Source of the DNA: Lentisphaerae bacterium RIFOXYA12_64_32
Lineage (GTDB): Bacteria; Verrucomicrobiota; Lentisphaeria; Oligosphaerales; YB12-FULL-65-16
DNA length: 40,762 nt
Assembly (NCBI GenBank): GCA_001803235.1
Contig: MHBL01000425.1
Location: 1-40,762 of the forward strand
Direction of reading: 5' to 3'
The notes under the pieces are model-generated. The model worked only from the letters and a program-made list of their open reading frames with translations. It had not been told where the DNA came from and searched no databases. Each line of letters opens with the position of its first letter. Positions within the stretch are counted from its first letter, which is position 1. The position numbers and the translations under genes are program-made. This document shows positions 1 through 10,434 of this stretch, in pieces.

Positions 1-153
1 GGGGACACGCCGGGGGTACTCGCTGCACGCGACGGTCACGAATCTTGAAACAGCCCTGATTGCTCCGGGGCTGGCGTGGCGGCCACACCGCCGCGGGTGT
101 ATACTCGGGCGTGCCGCCTCTGTACCTGCAGGGGCGGCCGCGGAGGGACCCCG

Positions 154-672
154 ATGAGCCAGAATTCCGGTACGCCGGACCGCAGAACCCCCGAACGTTG
201 CCGGGAGACGGCGCTGCGCCTGCTCTCCCAGCGCGCCCACAGTCGCGAGGAACTGCGCCGTAAGCTGGTGGCGCGCGGTTACGCGCTGCAGGTCGTTGGC
301 GAGGTGCTGGACGGCCTTGCCGGCGTACGCCTGGTAGACGATCTGGAGTATGCCAAGGCATACTGCGAACAGCGCACCGCCGGTTCGCGAGCGCTCGGGC
401 GCACGCGTGTCGCGATGGAACTGCGTCGACGCGGGGTTGACGGCGATGTGATCACCCAGGCGCTGGCCGAGGTGGAGGGGGGCAACGACGCCGAGGCCGA
501 GTTGAACAACGCACTCGAAGCGGGGCGCCGGAAGTGGCGGTCGATCCGCGGCCAACCCGGCGACCGCCTGGCGCTGGCCAAGGTCTACCGCTTCCTCGCC
601 AGCCGCGGTTTTTCAGGGGAAACCTGCCGTCGGGTCATGGACCGCCTCGGGAGTGCGGAGACCGCAGACTGA
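154..672 (+). CDS. recX: RecX family regulatory protein
   Basis: This 172-residue protein matches the RecX family, which binds RecA filaments and limits recombinase activity in the cytoplasm. The N-terminal part carries the RecX-type helical repeat (ALRLLSQRAHSREELRRKL at about residues 19-37), followed by the second repeat with 'LVDDLEYAKAYCEQR' and a C-terminal repeat ending in 'FLASRGFSGETCRRVM'. The length is normal for the family. An upstream in-frame ATG at 76 exists, but the ATG at 154 is preceded by GGAGG at 142-146, so I prefer it. A -10-like TATACT lies at 100-105 but has no good -35. No recA is visible; the window starts just upstream. Confidence in the family is high. Confidence 0.88.
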   Translation: MSQNSGTPDRRTPERCRETALRLLSQRAHSREELRRKLVARGYALQVVGEVLDGLAGVRLVDDLEYAKAYCEQRTAGSRALGRTRVAMELRRRGVDGDVITQALAEVEGGNDAEAELNNALEAGRRKWRSIRGQPGDRLALAKVYRFLASRGFSGETCRRVMDRLGSAETAD

Positions 673-748
673 GGCGCCGCCGACCGCCACGCCGCAACGC
701 GTGCCAGCGGGCTTGCCTCGGTGTCGGACGCTGGACTTCGGCCTCGGC

Positions 749-1825
749 CTACTCCGCGGCTGTCCACGGGTAGACGATCCGGAGCCGTTCGCCGTCACGG
801 CGGGCGGACTCCGCGGCAAAGACCCCGGGCAGGCTCATGCGCAGCGCCTCGCGCACCCCGATGGGCGCCGGCTTGCCGGCGCGGATGGCGCCCAGGAAGC
901 GGTCGATCAGCACGTAGTCCGCGCCGCCATGCCCGGCGCTGGCCGCCGCGGCGCCGTATTCGGGGCGCACCGTGTCGATGGGCAACTCGACGAAACGCTT
1001 GTCGAGGTACAGGTCGGTCGAGCGAAACAGGTTCTTCTGCGCCCCGTTGTAACCCGGGGTCCGCTCGAAATAGCCCTTGGTCGTGAAGAAACGGTAGTGG
1101 TGGTTGCAGCCGGGATAGTGGTTCACGAAGCTGGTCAACAGCCGCACGACGACACCGGAACGGGTCTTGAACAGGGCGCTCATGGCGTCGTGCTGGCCCG
1201 TTTTCCGGTTCACGTGACTGCCGGTATCGAAGCAGGTGACCCATTCGAGATCCTCGTCGACCAGGCGCATCACCGGGCCGAGTGAGTGCGTGCAGTACCG
1301 GATCGACTCGTACGTCTCGCGCCAGGGCGTGCTGGCGAACAGGCTCTGCACGTCGTGGATGTACTCCGCTTCGACGTAGTACGGGTCGCCCAGCAACCCC
1401 TTGGCGCGCAGGTCGACGGCCGTCTCGACAAACGCCCACATGTTCGGATTCGCCCCCAGCATGTAGAACGCCTGGCTCGCCTGCTGCGCGTCCCACAGCA
1501 TCTGCGCCTCAGCCGTGCTGTCCACGGCGGGCACGTCGCCCATGACGAAAACGTTCTTGCGCAGTGCCATGGCACAGAAGGTCGCATGCACCGTCGCCGG
1601 CGTCTCGACGAACAGCGCGTCCAGGTTCGCCTCGGCCAGCATGCGTTCGAAGTCCGTATAGGTCTGCACGCCGGAGTGCTCGGTGACCAGGCTGGCATAC
1701 ATGCTGGGGTTCAGGTCGCAGACGGCGGCGGGAATCACGTCCTTGAAGTTCTTCACCGCCAGGTTGAACAGCCCCCTGCCGCGCCCGCCGCACCCCACCA
1801 CCCCGAGCCGAATTTGCGTCTTCAT
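749..1825 (-). CDS. Gfo/Idh/MocA family oxidoreductase
   Basis: This is a 358-residue NAD(P)-dependent oxidoreductase-like protein. The N-terminal Rossmann fold shows the glycine motif GVVGCGGRGRG at residues 8-18, followed by 'DALFVETPATVHA' near 69-81. The C-terminal alpha/beta substrate domain includes 'YCTHSLGPVMRLVDED'. The family usually has an EKP motif whose lysine helps catalysis; here the matching place reads GDVPAV (residues 96-101), so valine replaces lysine. Variants of this kind occur in PVC-type paralogues and may mean a changed reaction or a binding role. It has no signal peptide and should be cytoplasmic. It is transcribed alone, convergent with recX. The substrate cannot be told, but the sugar-related genes at 9.3-11.2 kb suggest a sugar or polyol. 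Confidence 0.85.
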   Translation of the reverse strand: MKTQIRLGVVGCGGRGRGLFNLAVKNFKDVIPAAVCDLNPSMYASLVTEHSGVQTYTDFERMLAEANLDALFVETPATVHATFCAMALRKNVFVMGDVPAVDSTAEAQMLWDAQQASQAFYMLGANPNMWAFVETAVDLRAKGLLGDPYYVEAEYIHDVQSLFASTPWRETYESIRYCTHSLGPVMRLVDEDLEWVTCFDTGSHVNRKTGQHDAMSALFKTRSGVVVRLLTSFVNHYPGCNHHYRFFTTKGYFERTPGYNGAQKNLFRSTDLYLDKRFVELPIDTVRPEYGAAAASAGHGGADYVLIDRFLGAIRAGKPAPIGVREALRMSLPGVFAAESARRDGERLRIVYPWTAAE

Positions 1826-1909
1826 GATGTGTCTTTCCCTTTCCCGATCGCTCGGATCGTTTCAGCCCCGCGGGAGTCTCTGGTGTTGGTTGCAGAGAAG
1901 CCGGGATCG

Positions 1910-1935
1910 GCCTGCAAGGCCGACACTACAGCCGA
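1910..1935 (+). repeat. 26-bp dispersed repeat, copy 1
   Basis: The 26 bases starting GGCCTGCA and ending CTACAGCCG recur at 10380-10405 with 23 identical positions. Each copy contains a small palindrome (GGCC..GGCC). It lies in the gap between the oxidoreductase start and the ychF end. The function is unknown. Confidence 0.55.
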
Positions 1936-1955
1936 TCGTGAACGGCCCTCATGAG

Positions 1956-1996
1956 TGTAGTGGCCGCGTCGCACGCGGCGCCGGCTCGGCCTACAC
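1956..1996. repeat. Imperfect inverted repeat overlapping the ychF stop codon
   Basis: GTGTAGTGGCCG at 1956-1967 pairs with CGGCCTACAC at 1987-1996 with one extra base. The right arm contains the ychF stop codon (1991-1993). It could form a hairpin at the mRNA 3' end, but there is no T-run, so it is not called a terminator. Confidence 0.4.
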
Positions 1997-3064
1997 GTTG
2001 AACCGGAACTCGATGACGTCGCCGTCCCGGACCACGTAATCCTTGCCGTTCAGCGCGTACAGGTTGTCCGCCTTGGCCTGGCGTTCCGAACCCGCGCGCA
2101 GCAGGTCGGCGCCGGCGACCGTCTCGGCGCGGATGAACCCGCGCTCGATGTCCGTGTGGATCTTGCCGGCGGCCTCAGGCGCCTTGGCGCCGCGCCGCAC
2201 CGGCCAGGCCCTGACCTCATCCGGTCCGACCGTGAAGAAACTGATCAGGCCCAGCGACTCGTACGCGGCGCGGGAGAGCCGGTGCGAGGCGGGCTCCGCG
2301 ATACCCAAGTCAGCCATGAACGCCTGGCGTTCCTCGGCCGGCAGTTCCGCCAGCTCGCGCTCGATGGCGGCGCTCAGCAGCGCCACACTGATGCCCTCGG
2401 CCTCCAGCCGGCCCTGCACGGCGGCAAACTCCGCCTTGGCGGCCGCCAGGTCCTCGCCCGCGTTCAGCACCACCAGCGTCGGCTTGCGCGTCAGGAACTG
2501 CAGGCTGCGGATGAGCTTCTCCTCTTCGGCGGTCATCTCGAGGCGGGACAGCGGCTTCTCGGCCTCCAAGTGCGTGCGGCAGCGCTCCAGCAGCTCCTTC
2601 TCGCGCTCAGGCAGGTCGTTGACCGCCTTGCCCTTGATGCTCTCCTTGGCCAAACGCTCCAGGCGCGTCTCAACCATGGCGAAATCCGCAAACCCGAACT
2701 CGGTCGACAGGATCTGCGCGTCGCGGGCCGGGTCGACCGTACCTTTCAGGTGCGGGACGTGCGGGGCCGGAAAGGCACGCACCACCTCGACCAACGCGTC
2801 GACTCGCCTCACGGTCTCCAGCCAGTCCGAGCTGCGCTCGGCGCCCGGCACCATGTCCGGAAGCAGCACAATCTGGAACTCCGCGTACTTGGTGCGCTTG
2901 GGGTTATACATGCCGGAGAGCGTATCGATGCGCGGGTCGCGCACCGCCGCCGTGCCGATGGCCAGCCCCTTTCGGGTCGGGGCCTTATCTGCCGCAACAC
3001 CGGTGAGCAGTTCGAAGACCGTCTTCTTACCCGCCTGCGGCAGGCCGACAATGCCGAGTTCCAT
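1991..3064 (-). CDS. ychF: YchF/Obg-like ATPase
   Basis: This 357-residue protein belongs to the TRAFAC GTPase-fold family YchF (OLA1 in eukaryotes), a ribosome-associated ATPase. The P-loop reads GLPQAGKKT at residues 6-14, where most family members have GLPNVGKST. The G4 position reads NAGE, the NxxE form that gives YchF its ATP preference. A coiled-coil hairpin occupies the middle. The last 85 or so residues form the YchF TGS domain ('HTDIERGFIRAE' and 'VRDGDVIEFRFNV'). An upstream in-frame ATG at 3115 would add 17 residues; the family starts directly at 'MELGIVG', so 3064 is chosen. The gene follows gyrA on the same strand, separated by a repeat element. The altered P-loop is a recognised-looking subgroup rather than damage, since the rest is intact. 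Confidence 0.9.
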   Translation of the reverse strand: MELGIVGLPQAGKKTVFELLTGVAADKAPTRKGLAIGTAAVRDPRIDTLSGMYNPKRTKYAEFQIVLLPDMVPGAERSSDWLETVRRVDALVEVVRAFPAPHVPHLKGTVDPARDAQILSTEFGFADFAMVETRLERLAKESIKGKAVNDLPEREKELLERCRTHLEAEKPLSRLEMTAEEEKLIRSLQFLTRKPTLVVLNAGEDLAAAKAEFAAVQGRLEAEGISVALLSAAIERELAELPAEERQAFMADLGIAEPASHRLSRAAYESLGLISFFTVGPDEVRAWPVRRGAKAPEAAGKIHTDIERGFIRAETVAGADLLRAGSERQAKADNLYALNGKDYVVRDGDVIEFRFNV

Positions 3065-3116
3065 AGAATGTAAGCCCCTTGCAGAAAACCCGCCGTGCGG
3101 GGGGAGTGGAATCACT

Positions 3117-3209
3117 TTCAGGTGTCGGGTTTCAGGTTTCAGCCGGAAGCGGCCGGATCCCGAGGCACTCTGGCCTTCCCTGACACCTGAACACTGAAAC
3201 CCGAAACCT
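3117..3209. repeat. Inverted heptad-repeat element between gyrA and ychF
   Basis: The left arm (3117-3142) consists of about 7-base units of the type CAGGTGT/CGGGTTT/CAGGTTT. The right arm (3180-3209) is built from the complementary units CTGACAC/CTGAACA/CTGAAAC/CCGAAAC, and 37 bases separate the arms. It could form a long hairpin in the gap after gyrA. The right arm ends six bases before the gyrA stop codon. The same unit family appears at 22359-22422 and 24690-25269. Confidence 0.8.
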
Positions 3210-3214
3210 CTTCA

Positions 3215-5887
<2,673 letters not shown>

Positions 5888-5917
5888 CGCAACGGTATTT
5901 CCTTGGCTCGCATTTTA

Positions 5918-6023
5918 GGGCATGGTTCAAAGGTTCACCGTTCAGGGGTTCAAGGTTGGTCGAATCTACGCTTACATCCGATAGCCTTGACAACCTTGAA
6001 CCGCCGAACCGTGAACCATGCCC
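5918..6023. repeat. Inverted short-unit repeat (GGTTCAA type) between gyrB and gyrA
   Basis: The left arm (5918-5958) is made of GGTTCAA-like units after GGGCATG. The right arm (5990-6023) is its near complement, ending in CATGCCC. The centre is about 31 bases. The arms pair over most of their length, so a long hairpin is expected. The unit differs from that at 3117 but the design is the same. Confidence 0.75.
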
Positions 6024-6028
6024 ATATT

Positions 6029-6201
6029 AGATTTCAGATTTTCGAGTGCTGATTTTCGGAGGGCGAGCGAGCCGGCCCGATCTCGCGCCACCCACGCAGG
6101 CCCCGGCCGATGATCCCGACCGCCGCTGCCGTAGAAGTCGCAGCGCTCTGCCCCGCAAAATCCAAAATCAGCGATCACAAATCAGCAATCAGAACTCCTT
6201 G
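6029..6201. repeat. Inverted heptad-repeat element (ATTTTCG/AATCAGC type)
   Basis: The left arm (6029-6060) has 7-base units such as ATTTCAG, ATTTTCG and TGATTTT. The right arm (about 6168-6201) has AAAATCAG, CGATCAC, AAATCAG and CAATCAG units of the opposite sense. A GC-rich centre of about 105 bases separates them. It fills the rest of the gyrB-gyrA gap and ends 27 bases from the gyrB stop codon. Confidence 0.7.
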
Positions 6202-6228
6202 CCGTCCAGCCGGCGCAGTGCCGGCGGC

Positions 6229-8817
6229 TCAGATGTCCAGGTCCTTGACCGTGGACGCGTACTTCTCGATGTATTCGCGGCGCGGCAGGACATCGTCGCC
6301 CATCAGCAGCGTGAACATGCGCTCCGCCTCGAAAGCGTCTTCCATGCTGACCCGAAGCATCTTGCGCCGTTCCGGGTCCATGGTGGTTTCCCAGAGCTGG
6401 TCCGGGTTCATTTCACCCAAGCCTTTGTAGCGCTGGATATGGAGGCCCTGGCGGCCGCTGGCCCGGATCTCATCGTACATCTCCATCAGACTCGTGACTT
6501 GCACCCGTTGCTCCTTGTGCCGCAGCTCGAGGAACGGCGCGTCGCCGTGGTAGAGGTGCGCGATGGTCAGTTCGTGCTCCGCCAGCCGCTGCTCGATCTC
6601 CTTGAACGCCGTCGCTTCGTAAATGGGATGCACGTCAATGCCCGGGTGCTGGACTTTGGCCTCGGGAACCAGCGCTTCGACGGGCGCACTCGTCGCATCG
6701 GTCGGCGCCACGCCCGCGTCCGCCGCCGGCTGAGACGCCGCATCGGGGGTCGGGGCATCCGCGGGGGCGGGGGCGGCGGGCGGCGCTTCCGGGGTCAGCG
6801 GCGCCAGACGCGCCTCGGCAGCCGCAATGACCGCCGCCTCCTCGTCATCGCTGTAGACAAAGGTCTCCGACGTGGTGCCGTCCGGCTCGCGGACGCTCAC
6901 CAGCGCCACCGGGAAGGTGCCCAGTTCCGGGTGCTTCTTCTCCAAGTAGCTCTCCGGCGAAATACCATGCCGGGCCAGTCCCGAAGCCAGACGCAAGGTC
7001 TCGCGGATGATGGCGATGATGGAGTTGAGTTTGACGGCCGGAACCTGGCCGTCGCTGAGCCGCCAGACCTCCACATCTTCCATGGCCAGTTCGAGCAGCA
7101 GGTTGTCGAGCTTCTCCTCGCTCTCGACGTACTCCTCGCGCTTGCGCCGACGGACCTTGAACAGCGGCGGTTTGGCAATGTAGATGTACCCGGCCTCGAT
7201 CAACGGTTTCATCTGCCGGTAGAAAAAGGTCAGCAGCAGCGTGCGGATGTGCGAGCCGTCCACGTCGGCATCGGTCATGATCACGATGCGGTGGTACCGG
7301 GCTTTGGTGATCTCGAACTCGTCCGCGCCAACGCCGCAGCCGATGGCGGTGATCAGGGCCCGGATCTCCAGGTTGTTCAGGATCTTGTCGAGCCGGGCCT
7401 TCTCGACGTTGAGCAGCTTGCCGCGGATGGGCAACACCGCCTGGAACTGGCTGTTGCGCCCCTGCTTGGCCGAACCGCCGGCGGAATCGCCCTCGACGAT
7501 GTACACCTCCGCCAACGCCGGGTTGCGCTCCGAACAGTCCGCCAACTTGCCGGGCAGGCTGGAACCGTCCAAGGCGGTCTTGCGCCGGGTCAATTCGCGC
7601 GCTTTCCGGGCTGCCTCGCGCGCCCGCGACGCCAGCAGCGTCTTCTCGGCCACCTGCCGGGCTTCCTGCGGGTGCTCCTCGAAGTAGACGGCCAGCCCGT
7701 CATTCAGAATGGACTCGACCAGGCCGCGGACCTCGCCGTTGCCGAGCTTGGTCTTGGTCTGGCCCTCGAACTGCGGGTCCCGCACCTTGACGCTGATGAT
7801 CGCGACCAGGCCCTCGCGAACGTCGCTACCGGAGACGGGTTCCTCATTCTTGAACGCCGGGAGTGCTTTGATGTAGCTGTTGATGGTTCGCGTCAGGGCC
7901 GCCTGGAACCCGGACAGGTGCGTGCCGCCCTCGATCGTGTTGATGTTGTTGGCGTAGCTGAAGATGGTCTCGTTGAAGCTGTCGTTATACTGCATCGCCA
8001 CTTCGGCTTCGAACGCCTCGCGCGCCTCGCGCAGGTAGATCACGGCCGACAACGGCTGCTTGCCCTGATTCAGGTGCTCGACGAACTGCCGGAGGCCGCC
8101 CTCGTAGTGGAAGACCTCGGCACGGTCGCCTTCCGTGACGCGTTCGTCCTTCAGCGAGATGGTGACGCCGGCGTTCAGAAACGCCAGTTCGCGCAGGCGG
8201 CTGGCCAGGATTTCCCACTTGAACTCGACGGTGCTGAAGATCTGCGTGTCCGGCTTGAAGGTGACCGAGGTGCCCGTATGGCTGGCGTTGGCCACGCGCT
8301 TCAGGGCGGTAACGGTCGTCCCGCGCTCGAAGCGCATGTGGTGCACGCCGCCGTCGCGTTTGACCTCGACCTCGAACCACTCGCTGAGCGCGTTCACGCA
8401 CGAAACGCCGACGCCATGCAGACCGCCCGACACCTTGTAGGCCGAGTGGTTGAACTTGCCGCCCGCGTGCAACTTGGTCAGCGCCACTTCGACGGCGGGC
8501 ATGTTCTCGGTCTCGTGCATGCCGACCGGAATGCCGCGCCCATCGTCGGTGACCGTGATGCTGCCGTCGACGTGGATGGCAACCGCAATGATCTTGCAGT
8601 ACCCGGCCAGCGCTTCATCGATGCTGTTGTCCACCACCTCGTAGACCAGGTGATGCACGCCGCGCTCGCCGGTGTCGCCGATGTACATACTGGGGCGGAG
8701 GCGTACCGCCTCCAGCCCCTCCAGCACCGTGATGGTACTCTCGTTGTAGCCGCCGTTGTCCCTGATTGTCGGGGCTTCACCCTCGGGCGGCTTCACAGCC
8801 TCGGTTTCTTCATCCAT
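6229..8817 (-). CDS. gyrB: DNA gyrase subunit B
   Basis: This 862-residue protein is the ATPase subunit of gyrase. It has the GHKL ATPase domain (EVVDNSIDEALAG near residue 60, DDGRGIP near 92, GLHGVG near 135), the transducer domain, and a TOPRIM domain with EGDSAGG near residue 438 and DADVDGSH near 515. The tail carries QRYKGLGEMNPDQLWETTM. Minimal GyrB proteins have about 640 residues; the extra length lies between the PPLFKV motif and the tail, roughly residues 550-770, which is where the large insertion of E. coli GyrB also sits. Part of this insert (coded near 6658-6807) is a low-complexity Ala/Pro/Asp linker. gyrA follows on the same strand, so the two are probably co-expressed. Confidence 0.97.
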   Translation of the reverse strand: MDEETEAVKPPEGEAPTIRDNGGYNESTITVLEGLEAVRLRPSMYIGDTGERGVHHLVYEVVDNSIDEALAGYCKIIAVAIHVDGSITVTDDGRGIPVGMHETENMPAVEVALTKLHAGGKFNHSAYKVSGGLHGVGVSCVNALSEWFEVEVKRDGGVHHMRFERGTTVTALKRVANASHTGTSVTFKPDTQIFSTVEFKWEILASRLRELAFLNAGVTISLKDERVTEGDRAEVFHYEGGLRQFVEHLNQGKQPLSAVIYLREAREAFEAEVAMQYNDSFNETIFSYANNINTIEGGTHLSGFQAALTRTINSYIKALPAFKNEEPVSGSDVREGLVAIISVKVRDPQFEGQTKTKLGNGEVRGLVESILNDGLAVYFEEHPQEARQVAEKTLLASRAREAARKARELTRRKTALDGSSLPGKLADCSERNPALAEVYIVEGDSAGGSAKQGRNSQFQAVLPIRGKLLNVEKARLDKILNNLEIRALITAIGCGVGADEFEITKARYHRIVIMTDADVDGSHIRTLLLTFFYRQMKPLIEAGYIYIAKPPLFKVRRRKREEYVESEEKLDNLLLELAMEDVEVWRLSDGQVPAVKLNSIIAIIRETLRLASGLARHGISPESYLEKKHPELGTFPVALVSVREPDGTTSETFVYSDDEEAAVIAAAEARLAPLTPEAPPAAPAPADAPTPDAASQPAADAGVAPTDATSAPVEALVPEAKVQHPGIDVHPIYEATAFKEIEQRLAEHELTIAHLYHGDAPFLELRHKEQRVQVTSLMEMYDEIRASGRQGLHIQRYKGLGEMNPDQLWETTMDPERRKMLRVSMEDAFEAERMFTLLMGDDVLPRREYIEKYASTVKDLDI

Positions 8818-9277
8818 ACGTCACCCGACTCCCTGCTGATAACCGGTCAAGCTCCGCAGCTGTCCCCACGACCGCCACGGACGGCACGAACATCACCCGA
8901 GCACGACGGCCGAAACGGCCACCCCACAACCGGACGGCAACGGCACAGGAGGGAAAATGAAGGAAAGACAGGAAATGCGCCCGTAGCGTGCTCGGAACCT
9001 ATGCGTTACGTTCCTCAATTCCTTATCCGCCCGCCGCTTGCGGCGGCTGCTTCCGTGATCCGTCTAAAAATACCAGAAACCCTCCCGGAAACCCATTCTT
9101 GATAAGGTAACGCGAGATGCCGCGAAAGCAATGCGAAAAGGCCGCGAAAATGTACCCTTGCAACCCGCTTCCGGAACGCGTATACTTGAGCCCGGTTCAC
9201 GCCCTGGCCGACGGGGCTTCCGGACACGGTCCGGGACGTCACCAAAACCGGCAAAGAGGCCAAAGGAGCACCGCACC
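8818..9277. other. Intergenic region upstream of gyrB and the TIM-barrel gene
   Basis: This is a 460-base gap between divergent genes and should hold both promoters. One good sigma70-like promoter faces right (9158-9186). No convincing gene is seen in it. Confidence 0.6.
9158..9186 (+). promoter_or_regulatory. Sigma70-type promoter for the TIM-barrel gene
   Basis: TTGCAA at 9158-9163 and TATACT at 9181-9186 are separated by 17 bases, the optimal spacing. The -10 matches five of six consensus bases and the -35 four of six. It lies about 90 bases before the ATG at 9278. Confidence 0.5.
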
Positions 9278-10126
9278 ATGGAAGTCGGAGTTCTCTCGTC
9301 GCCGCGCAAGGACGGCAGCAATCCGTTCACGGTCATTGCCGAGTACGGCGTCACAAACACGCAGTACTGCAACTGGAGCACGGCCTACTGGACGTGCGAA
9401 AACGCGCAAAAGGCCAAGGCGGACGCCGCGGCGGTCGGGGTGCGGATCTCGGCCGTGTGGGCCGGGTACACCGGCCCGGCGGTCTGGAATTTCATCGACG
9501 GTCCGCAAACGCTCGGACTCGTGCCCGCGGAGTTCCGCGAGCAGCGCGTGAAGGAACTGAAGCAGGGCGCGGACTTCGCCGCCTGGTGCGGCGCGCCGGC
9601 CATCATCACGCACTGCGGGTTCATCCCCGAAAACCCGAAGGATGCGCTCTACGCCCCGACGCTGGCCGCCATCGTCGAGGTCGGCAAGCACTGCAAGCAG
9701 TTGGGGCTGGGCTTCTGGTTCGAGACCGGCCAGGAAACGCCCGTCGTGCTGCTGCGCGTCATCGAGGACAGCGGCCTGGACAACCTGGGCGTGAATCTGG
9801 ACACCGCAAACCTGGTCCTGTACGGCAAGGGCAATGCGACCGACTCGCTGGACGTGTTCGGCAAGCACGTGCGCGGCCTGCACGCCAAGGACGGATTCTA
9901 CCCGACCAACGGCCGCGAACTCGGGCGCCAGGTCGCCATTGGCGAAGGCAAGGTCGATTTCCCCAAGGTCATTGCCGGCCTGCACCAACTCGGCTACGCC
10001 GGCGACGTAACCATCGAGCGCGAGATCAGCGGCCCGCAGCAGGCGGCCGACATCAAGAAGTCCGTCACCTACCTGCGGCGCCTGATCAAGTCTGCCGAAA
10101 AAAAGCGACCTGTGCAAGCAGGGTAA
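9278..10126 (+). CDS. Sugar phosphate isomerase/epimerase-like TIM-barrel protein
   Basis: This is a 282-residue protein of the xylose-isomerase-like (AP endonuclease family 2) TIM-barrel superfamily. Likely metal ligands are visible in the usual strand ends: Glu in 'FWFETGQE', Asp in 'GVNLDTANL', His in 'RGLHAKDG' and Glu in 'VTIEREISG'. Members isomerise or epimerise sugars, inositols or related keto-sugars in the cytoplasm; the substrate here is not clear. The ATG at 9278 is preceded by AAAGGAG at 9262-9268, so the longer frame from 9131 is rejected. The final codons (10106-10121) coincide with the left arm of an outer inverted repeat, so the C-terminal tail may have been rewritten by a repeat insertion. 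A second barrel follows at 10435. Confidence 0.83.
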   Translation: MEVGVLSSPRKDGSNPFTVIAEYGVTNTQYCNWSTAYWTCENAQKAKADAAAVGVRISAVWAGYTGPAVWNFIDGPQTLGLVPAEFREQRVKELKQGADFAAWCGAPAIITHCGFIPENPKDALYAPTLAAIVEVGKHCKQLGLGFWFETGQETPVVLLRVIEDSGLDNLGVNLDTANLVLYGKGNATDSLDVFGKHVRGLHAKDGFYPTNGRELGRQVAIGEGKVDFPKVIAGLHQLGYAGDVTIEREISGPQQAADIKKSVTYLRRLIKSAEKKRPVQAG

Positions 10127-10300
10127 CGCCGGGTAGGTCGCGGTGCCAGCCCAGACCGCCTTGCCTGACCGACAGCACCGCGGGCGGCCCTCCGCCCGCT
10201 ATCCGAGTCTTGTGCTAGGTGCGGGCCGTGAAGCGGGCGGAGGGCCGCCCGCGGTACTGTCAGATGGTGGCGGGGCTCAATCCGCTGCTTGCACAGGTCG
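10106..10300. repeat. Nested inverted-repeat element
   Basis: The outer arms are CGACCTGTGCAAGCAG at 10106-10121 and its exact complement at 10285-10300. Inside lies a second pair, 10171-10200 and 10232-10261, complementary over 30 bases with one mismatch and separated by 31 bases. Such a double palindrome is what a MITE-like or REP-like mobile repeat would look like. The left outer arm lies inside the end of the TIM-barrel gene. A short dispersed repeat follows at 10380. Confidence 0.7.
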
Positions 10301-10379
10301 AAAAAAAGGCCGTCCGCACCGCGTGAGCCGTAGGACGAACAGATCATCGCTGGCCCCCGCTGCAAGAGGGTCAGAGACC

Positions 10380-10405
10380 GGCCTGCACGGCCGGCGCTAC
10401 AGCCG
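10380..10405 (+). repeat. 26-bp dispersed repeat, copy 2
   Basis: This is the partner of 1910-1935, with three differences over 26 bases. It lies 30 bases before the start of the next gene. Confidence 0.55.
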
Positions 10406-10434
10406 AGGTGTCGTGATTGCGGAGCAACCCTGAC

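Noticed and set aside
6046..9102. Very long plus-strand open frame across gyrB
   Set aside because: It is antisense to gyrB, has biased shadow composition and no recognisable domain; GC-rich codon use keeps such frames open.
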